Of a DNA stretch of 64,000 bases, positions 57,922-64,000 are shown one piece after another (the first letter of the stretch is position 1; each line of letters begins with the position of its first letter). The DNA is from Streptomyces sp. CB01249 (GTDB lineage Bacteria > Actinomycetota > Actinomycetes > Streptomycetales > Streptomycetaceae). The stretch spans positions 62,001 to 126,000 of the forward strand of contig NZ_LISW01000002.1 in assembly GCF_001905735.1 (NCBI RefSeq). Direction: 5' to 3'. The notes beneath the pieces are model-generated. The model made no database searches. It was not told the origin of the DNA and was given only the letters and a program-made list of their open reading frames with translations. Both the position numbers and the translations under genes were made by a program.

Positions 57922-58887
57922 TCAGGCCGCGCGCCGTGCCACGTACTCCTCGATCTCGCACATGGGCGGCCTCTCCTGCGTGTCCACCGGGTACGTGCGC
58001 GGTACGAACCCGCCCGGTCCGCGTTCGTACTGGGTCAGCGAGGGGCGCACCAGATGGCCGCGGGAGAGCCGCACCTGCGCGGTGCGGTAGATCGCGGCGG
58101 CCATCCGGCCGAGCGCCTGGCCGTCCTGGTGGCGGTGGACGCGGACGCCGACGTCCACCTGGGCGAGGGCGTCGAGGCCCACGGTGTGCAGCGCGTCCAC
58201 GAGCAGGCCGAGCTCGACCCCGTAACCGACCGGGAAGGGCAGCCGCTCCAGGAGCGAGCGGCGTACGGCGTACTCGCCGCCCAGCGGCTGGACGAAGCCC
58301 GCGAGCAGCGGCCAGTGGAGGTTCAGCAGGGGGCGGGCCACCAGCTCGGTGACGCGGCCGCCCTGGCCGGGCAGCTCGCCGAGCGGCCGGTCGTACATCG
58401 CCTTGACGAACTGCACCTCGGGGTGGGCGAGGAGCGGCCCGACGATGCCGGAGACGAAGTCCGCCGAGAAGTCCTTCAGGTCCGCGTCGATGAAGCACAG
58501 GATGTCGCCGCTGGTGACCAGGAGCGACCGCCACAGCACCTCGCCCTTGCCGGGGAGGGCGGGGAGGCGGGGCAGGATCGCGTCGCGGTGGACGACCCGG
58601 GCGCCCGCGCGGCGGGCGACCTCGGCGGTGGCGTCCGTGGAGCCCGAGTCGATCACGACCAGCTCGTCCACCAGCGGAACGCGCTCCATCAGCTCGCGCC
58701 GGATCGTGGCGACGATGTCGCCGACGGTCGCGGCCTCGTTGAGGGCCGGTAGAACGACGCTCACGCCCGTACCGTTCGCGGCGGCCCGCACACTCCCCGG
58801 CGGGTGGTCGGCGGCTGACCAGGAACGCCTGGTCAGCCAGCGTTCGACCTCTTCGAGCACGGTCGATACTCCCTGTATGTGATCCAT
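57922..58887 (-). CDS. gpgS: Glucosyl-3-phosphoglycerate synthase
   Basis: 321 aa GT-A/GT81-type glycosyltransferase, the length of mycobacterial GpgS. SVVLPALNEAATVGDIVATI (nucleotide-binding), VIDSGSTDATAEVARRAGARVVHRD, GKGEVLWRSLLVTSGDILCFIDADLKDF (metal-binding Asp pair) and PLGGEYAVRRSLLERLPFPVGYGVELGLLVD are the family landmarks. It transfers glucose from a nucleotide sugar to 3-phosphoglycerate, giving glucosylglycerate after dephosphorylation. In mycobacteria it feeds 6-O-methylglucose lipopolysaccharide; here a compatible-solute role beside otsA/otsB is more likely (inference). The partner phosphatase GpgP is not in the window. Confidence 0.87.
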   Translation of the reverse strand: MDHIQGVSTVLEEVERWLTRRSWSAADHPPGSVRAAANGTGVSVVLPALNEAATVGDIVATIRRELMERVPLVDELVVIDSGSTDATAEVARRAGARVVHRDAILPRLPALPGKGEVLWRSLLVTSGDILCFIDADLKDFSADFVSGIVGPLLAHPEVQFVKAMYDRPLGELPGQGGRVTELVARPLLNLHWPLLAGFVQPLGGEYAVRRSLLERLPFPVGYGVELGLLVDALHTVGLDALAQVDVGVRVHRHQDGQALGRMAAAIYRTAQVRLSRGHLVRPSLTQYERGPGGFVPRTYPVDTQERPPMCEIEEYVARRAA

Positions 58888-58999
58888 CTCGCGGTACGGA
58901 CGGCTATCTCACCCGTCCGGTCCTTCGGTTACAGTCTTGAACAACGCGGACGGCCATCGCATGCCGGGGTCGGTCCGCCGACAAATGCGCGGATCCATG

Positions 59000-59120
59000 A
59001 TCCGTCGCCACAGCGCTCATCCAGAGGGACAGAGGGAACGGCCCGTTGAAGTCCCGGCAACCCTCCTGCCGACCGCGAGGTCAGGTGGGGAAGGTGCCAA
59101 TTCCGTCTCGCGGCGAAACG
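59000..59120 (+). ncRNA. SAM riboswitch (S-box / SAM-clan) upstream of thrC
   Basis: The S-box core is recognisable: CTCATCCAGAGGGACAGAGG at 59017, then AACGGCCCGTTGAAGTCCCG and GCAACC, a variable GC stem, and GGTGCCAATTCC at 59094. TCGCC/GGCGA pairing at both ends closes P1. The AUG of thrC lies about 40 nt further on. Whether it is a SAM-I or SAM-IV type cannot be settled by eye. Confidence 0.85.
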
Positions 59121-59157
59121 CGTCGTGAGGAAGATGAGGAGAAAGGGCCTCGCCATC

Positions 59158-60450
59158 ATGGCTGTTGAAACCGTCGCAGCACACACCGAATCCTCTGTGG
59201 ACCTGGGTCCCGCCGCGGCTCTTTCCTGCCGCGAATGCGGTGAACGGTTCGCACTCGGTCCCATTTTCGCCTGCGCGTCCTGTTTCGGGCCGCTCGAAGT
59301 GGCGTACGACCTGCCGAGCGGCTCTCCCGACGAGTTGAAGAAGCGCATCGAGGCCGGCCCGAACAACATCTGGCGTTACGCGCCGCTGCTGCCGGTGCCC
59401 GCCGATGTGGCCGACAAGCCCAATCTCAACCCCGGCTTCACCAAGCTGGTCAAGGCCGACAACCTCGCCCGCGAGCTGGGTGTGACCGGCGGCCTGTACG
59501 TGAAGGACGACTCCGGCAACCCGACGCACTCCTTCAAGGACCGCGTCGTCGCCATCGCCGTCGAGGCCGCCCGCGCCTTCGGCTTCACCACGCTCTCCTG
59601 CTCCTCGACCGGCAACCTCGCCGGTGCGGTCGGCGCCGCCGCCTCGCGTGCGGGCCTGCGCTCCTGCGTGTTCATCCCGCACGACCTGGAGCAGGGCAAG
59701 GTCGTCATGGCCGCGGTGTACGGCGGTGAGCTGGTCGGCATCGAGGGCAACTACGACGACGTCAACCGCTTCTGCTCCGAGCTCATCGGCGACCCGCTGG
59801 GCGAGGGCTGGGGGTTCGTCAACGTCAACCTGCGTCCGTACTACGGCGAGGGTTCCAAGACGCTCGCGTACGAGATCTGCGAGCAGCTCGGCTGGCAGCT
59901 GCCCGACCAGATCGTCATCCCGATCGCGTCCGGCTCGCAGCTCACGAAGATCGACAAGGGCCTCCAGGAGCTGATCAAGCTCGGCCTGGTCGAGGACAAG
60001 CCGTACAAGATCTTCGGCGCCCAGGCCGAGGGCTGCTCCCCGGTCTCCACCGCCTTCAAGGCCGGTCACGACGTGGTCCGCCCGCAGAAGCCGAACACGA
60101 TCGCCAAGTCCCTCGCGATCGGCAACCCGGCCGACGGCCCGTACGTCCTGGACATCGCCCGCCGCACCGGCGGCGCCGTCGAGGACGTCAACGACGAGCA
60201 GGTCGTGGACGCGATCAAGCTCCTGGCCCGCACCGAGGGCATCTTCGCCGAGACGGCGGGCGGGGTGACGGTCGGCGTGACGAAGAAGCTGATCGACGCC
60301 GGCCTGCTCGACCCGGCGCTCACCACCGTCGTCCTGAACACGGGTGACGGCCTCAAGACGCTGGACGCGGTGGCCGACACCTCGCAGGCGACCGCCACGA
60401 TCCGCCCGAGCCTGGACGCCTTCCGCGCCGCCGGACTCGCCACCAGCTGA
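59158..60450 (+). CDS. thrC: Threonine synthase
   Basis: 430 aa PLP enzyme converting O-phosphohomoserine to threonine. An N-terminal zinc-ribbon-like segment (LSCRECGERFALGPIFACASC, about 20-40) is followed by the family landmarks DDSGNPTHSFKDRVVAIAV (PLP Lys), SCSSTGNLAGAVGAAASRAG (Gly-rich PLP-phosphate loop) and AETAGGVTVGVTKKLID. ATG 59158 is chosen since AGGAGAAAGGG lies 10 nt upstream; an in-frame GTG at 59125 has none. A SAM riboswitch occupies its leader and cysO follows 28 bp downstream, so the two are probably co-transcribed. Confidence 0.94.
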   Translation: MAVETVAAHTESSVDLGPAAALSCRECGERFALGPIFACASCFGPLEVAYDLPSGSPDELKKRIEAGPNNIWRYAPLLPVPADVADKPNLNPGFTKLVKADNLARELGVTGGLYVKDDSGNPTHSFKDRVVAIAVEAARAFGFTTLSCSSTGNLAGAVGAAASRAGLRSCVFIPHDLEQGKVVMAAVYGGELVGIEGNYDDVNRFCSELIGDPLGEGWGFVNVNLRPYYGEGSKTLAYEICEQLGWQLPDQIVIPIASGSQLTKIDKGLQELIKLGLVEDKPYKIFGAQAEGCSPVSTAFKAGHDVVRPQKPNTIAKSLAIGNPADGPYVLDIARRTGGAVEDVNDEQVVDAIKLLARTEGIFAETAGGVTVGVTKKLIDAGLLDPALTTVVLNTGDGLKTLDAVADTSQATATIRPSLDAFRAAGLATS

Positions 60451-60478
60451 CCACCCGAGACTTCAGGAAGGCACCGCC

Positions 60479-60757
60479 ATGAGCGTCAAGGTCCGCATTC
60501 CCACCATCCTCCGCACCTACACCGGCGGCCAGGCCGAGGTTCCGGCCGAGGGCGCGACCCTCTCCGAGGTCATCGCCTCGCTGGAGAAGGACCACCCGGG
60601 CATCGCCGCCCGCGTGCTGGACGACCAGGGCAAGCTGCGCCGCTTCGTCAACGTGTACGTCAACGACGACGACGTGCGCTTTGAAGGCGGCCTCGACGCG
60701 GCCACCCCCGACGGTGCCGGCGTCTCGATCATCCCCGCAGTGGCCGGCGGCTGCTGA
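60479..60757 (+). CDS. cysO: CysO-type ubiquitin-like sulfur carrier protein (ends GGC)
   Basis: 92 aa ThiS/MoaD beta-grasp protein. VKVRIPTILRTYTGGQAEV, RRFVNVYVNDDDVRFEGGL and VSIIPAVAGG match mycobacterial CysO closely. CysO carries a C-terminal thiocarboxylate used for cysteine synthesis or other sulfur transfer. Here the protein does not stop at Gly-Gly but has one more residue, Cys92, so the terminus is AVAGGC. AGGAAGG lies 8 nt before ATG 60479. Probable operon with thrC. Confidence 0.88.
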   Translation: MSVKVRIPTILRTYTGGQAEVPAEGATLSEVIASLEKDHPGIAARVLDDQGKLRRFVNVYVNDDDVRFEGGLDAATPDGAGVSIIPAVAGGC

Positions 60758-60782
60758 GCCCAAGGCTCCTTAGCGTCACCGC

Positions 60783-60819
60783 AATTGCCCCCTCCGCGAG
60801 AGAAGCGGAGGGGGCAATT
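60783..60819. terminator. Terminator after cysO
   Basis: Perfect 15-bp stem (AATTGCCCCCTCCGC arm), 7-nt loop, 25 bp after the stop. Confidence 0.85.
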
Positions 60820-61112
60820 CTGCATGGTTGAGCGGGGTAGAGTGTGGGAAGTCCCCTTCGCTGCCCGTGCCCCTCGCATATGAGAATGCGCCGCGCCACG
60901 ATCAGAAGCAGCCAATGTGCCTGCGCCTCTTGCGCCTTAAGTCGCCTTTGTCGGGCCCGACTTGCCCCGCAAACTCATGAATTCCTCATATTCGGGCGAT
61001 CGGCGCTGCGCAGAATTGTCGTCCGATTGACCTGTTGCACAGGGCAGTTGGGCAGATACATTCAGCCGCGGTCGACGCGCTTCGGCGCACACACGTTACA
61101 GGGGAGTTAGGC
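60820..61112 (+). other. 293-bp leader/promoter region of the cold-shock gene
   Basis: No gene seen. It holds a good -35/-10 pair at 61035-61062 and, further up, a run of AT-richer sequence (60960-61030). A long cold-shock-type 5' UTR is possible if transcription starts further upstream. Confidence 0.45.
61035..61062 (+). promoter_or_regulatory. Cold-shock gene promoter (TTGCAC-N16-TACATT)
   Basis: Near-consensus HrdB-type promoter giving a leader of roughly 44 nt, followed by GGGGAG before ATG 61113. Confidence 0.6.
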
Positions 61113-61319
61113 ATGGCTCAGGGCACCGTCAAGTGGTTCAACGCGGAGAAGGGGTACGGCTTCATCGCGGTCGACGGTGGTGCGGATGTATTCGTCCACT
61201 ACAGCGCGATCCAGATGGACGGGTACCGCACCCTCGAAGAAGGTCAGCGGGTCGAGTTCGAGATCTCGCAGGGCCAGAAGGGGCCGCAGGCGGACATGGT
61301 CAAGCTCGCCGTCGGCTGA
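61113..61319 (+). CDS. Cold-shock protein (CspA/ScoF-like)
   Basis: 68 aa, the standard one-domain size. [20 protein letters not shown] contains RNP1 (KGYGFI) and [10 protein letters not shown] contains RNP2 (VFVHY). It binds single-stranded RNA/DNA and acts as an RNA chaperone, not only in cold. GGGGAG lies 6 nt before ATG 61113; the longer in-frame reading from 61035 is not a Csp. As I recall, a cold-shock gene (scoF) precedes groEL2 in S. coelicolor, matching this position. Confidence 0.95.
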   Translation: MAQGTVKWFNAEKGYGFIAVDGGADVFVHYSAIQMDGYRTLEEGQRVEFEISQGQKGPQADMVKLAVG

Positions 61320-61357
61320 GCCCGGCACGGCACGTCGGCCGCGACGCCACGCACGTA

Positions 61358-61393
61358 CGAAGGGTCCGTACCTCCAGAGGTACGGACCCTTCG
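61358..61393 (+). terminator. Terminator after the cold-shock gene
   Basis: Perfect 16-bp stem (CGAAGGGTCCGTACCT arm), CCAG loop. Confidence 0.85.
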
Positions 61394-61440
61394 CGTTGCC
61401 CGGCCGCGTCCGGGGGTTGTCCACACTCCGGCCGGGGGCG

Positions 61441-61467
61441 CTTGCACTCTCGGGGGCCGAGTGCTAA
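61441..61467 (+). promoter_or_regulatory. CIRCE operator 1 with embedded groEL promoter
   Basis: CTTGCACTC-N9-GAGTGCTAA. The left arm contains TTGCAC (-35, 61442) and the right arm overlaps TAATCA (-10, 61465) with a 17-bp spacer. Confidence 0.85.
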
Positions 61468-61476
61468 TCATTGGGC

Positions 61477-61503
61477 TTAGCACTCTCCAGGTGAGAGTGA
61501 CAG
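61477..61503 (+). promoter_or_regulatory. CIRCE operator 2
   Basis: TTAGCACTC-N9-GAGTGACAG: left arm perfect, right arm with three differences. It lies 9 bp downstream of operator 1. HrcA binds CIRCE elements. Confidence 0.8.
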
Positions 61504-61524
61504 AATTTTGGACCGGGCCGGTGA

Positions 61525-63252
<1,728 letters not shown>

Positions 63253-63282
63253 TCCTGACGGATCGGCAGTTCCAGCAGTACC

Positions 63283-63326
63283 AAGACACCGGCCCCCGGG
63301 GATTCGTCCCCGGGGGCCGGTGTCTT
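63283..63326 (+). terminator. Terminator after groEL
   Basis: Perfect 20-bp stem (AAGACACCGGCCCCCGGGGA arm) capped by a TTCG tetraloop. Confidence 0.9.
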
Positions 63327-63357
63327 CGTGTGTACGCGTACGTGTACGAGTGGGAGC

Positions 63358-64000
63358 TCAGCCCGCGTCGAGGCCGTCCACGAGACGGGTGAGGAAGCGG
63401 TCGAACATGGCGTCCGGGGTGACCGGCCGCCCGGCCGTCGCCAGCGCGTCCGCGAGCTCCGGATGGCTGCCGTCCGCCGCGACCTCCGCCAGATACGCCG
63501 CATCGGCGGCCGCCCGCCCGGGGTCCTGGGCCGCGCGGGCCTGGCCGACCTCGTAGGCCACATGGGCCGCCACGAACGACGTGAGCTGGGCGAAGATCTC
63601 CAGCCGGGCCGCCCCGTCGAGCCCGATGGGCCGCAGCGCCGCGAGGGCGTGCTCCACGAAGGCGAGGGTTCGGGGGCCCAGGGTGCGGCGGGCCTGCACG
63701 GCGGCGGGCAGCCAGGGGTGGCGGAGCATGTTCGCGCGCTGGTGGCGGCCGATGGTCTTGAGGTCGGCGCGCCAGTCGCCGGTGAGCGGGCCGGATGTGG
63801 GCAGCTCACCGGAGACGTGGTCGATCATCAGGTCGAGCAGCGTCTCCTTGTCGGGGGCGTAGCTGTACAGCGACATGACGCCGGCGCCCACCTCCGCGGC
63901 GACCCGCCGCATGGTGACCGCGTCGATCCCCTCGGCGTCCGCGACGGCGACGGCGGCTGCCGTGATCGCCTCGCGGCTGAACGCGGGTCTGCGGCCGCGC
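63358..64000 (-). CDS. TetR-family transcriptional regulator, 5' part off the window
   Basis: The frame stays open to the right edge (64000). It reads in from GRRPAFSREAITAAAVAVAD and AEGIDAVTMRRVAAEVGAGVMSLYSYA, a typical TetR N-terminal helix-turn-helix; ATG 63912 is only an internal codon. The C-terminal domain contains PWLPAAVQARRTLGPRTLAFVEHALAALR and FAQLTSFVAAHVAYEVGQ, resembling the TetR_C_1/TetR_C_11-type ligand-binding domains of efflux regulators. Target genes must lie off the window or nearby; groEL is separated by a strong terminator. Confidence 0.87.
   Translation of the reverse strand, partial: RGRRPAFSREAITAAAVAVADAEGIDAVTMRRVAAEVGAGVMSLYSYAPDKETLLDLMIDHVSGELPTSGPLTGDWRADLKTIGRHQRANMLRHPWLPAAVQARRTLGPRTLAFVEHALAALRPIGLDGAARLEIFAQLTSFVAAHVAYEVGQARAAQDPGRAAADAAYLAEVAADGSHPELADALATAGRPVTPDAMFDRFLTRLVDGLDAG

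Overview
The window is high-GC actinobacterial chromosome, almost certainly Streptomyces. The evidence is strong GC-rich third codon positions, mycothiol biosynthesis (MshA), a PhoU/PhoR/PhoP locus with an actinobacterial PHO box, CarD, DasR-type dre operators, an MsiK-type shared sugar ABC ATPase, CIRCE operators in front of a stand-alone groEL, and many TANNNT-N6/7-start leaderless promoters. As far as I remember, gene order follows the Streptomyces core region running from the mshA neighbourhood to groEL2 in S. coelicolor. I see no prophage, insertion sequence, CRISPR array, rRNA or secondary-metabolite cluster.

Layout. 1-9.0 kb: an asparaginase 3' end, an Eis-like acetyltransferase, a helix-turn-helix regulator divergent from an alpha/beta hydrolase across an iterated operator, a metallo-beta-lactamase-fold hydrolase, an XRE regulator with a perfect palindromic operator, an HbhA-like Lys/Ala-rich protein, a DUF2516 protein, a receiver-PP2C phosphatase, a repeat-rich 530-bp gap and an NlpC/P60 cell-wall peptidase. 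9.3-17.4 kb: methyltransferase, mshA, YbjN-like protein, APH-like kinase, lipoprotein, a toxin-antitoxin-like pair, gpmA, an MFS exporter and a 49-residue cysteine-rich protein. 17.6-26.5 kb: phoU divergent from phoRP, a lipoprotein, then carD-ispD-ispF-cysS-rlmB. 26.6-34.4 kb: a DoxX-type membrane protein, a sugar nucleotidyltransferase, a secreted protein, msiK, tRNA-Thr, a rhomboid-like protein, an APH(6)-like kinase, a GNAT and a quinone oxidoreductase with a SoxR-like box. 34.5-41.6 kb: pentapeptide and unknown proteins, the SenR-SenS/HbpS redox-sensing locus followed by ankyrin and beta-propeller genes, and an M1 peptidase. 41.6-48.3 kb: M4 protease, TerD, ArfB, flavin reductase, CdgB-like diguanylate cyclase and a membrane-anchored surface protein. 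48.3-55.1 kb: amino-sugar catabolism (aldolase, PfkB kinase, NagA, ROK kinase, SIS isomerase/deaminase) with an orphan solute-binding lipoprotein and three dre-like sites. 55.1-59 kb: DUF3263 protein, otsB, otsA, gpgS. 59-64 kb: a SAM riboswitch, thrC-cysO, a cold-shock gene, groEL and a partial TetR gene.

How the genes work together. Three themes stand out. (i) Thiol, redox and sulfur metabolism: MshA, cysS, the CysO-type sulfur carrier, HbpS-SenS-SenR and the SoxR-like box. (ii) Phosphate and carbon sensing: PhoU/PhoR/PhoP, DasR-like sites over the amino-sugar genes, and MsiK energising sugar transporters. The five amino-sugar enzymes together could form a complete GalNAc-to-triose route. 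(iii) Stress and osmoprotection: OtsA/OtsB trehalose, GpgS glucosylglycerate, cold shock, GroEL and TerD. Starts were refined from the longest ORFs using Shine-Dalgarno sites or leaderless promoters. All homology calls come from recognising motifs by eye; no database search was run.
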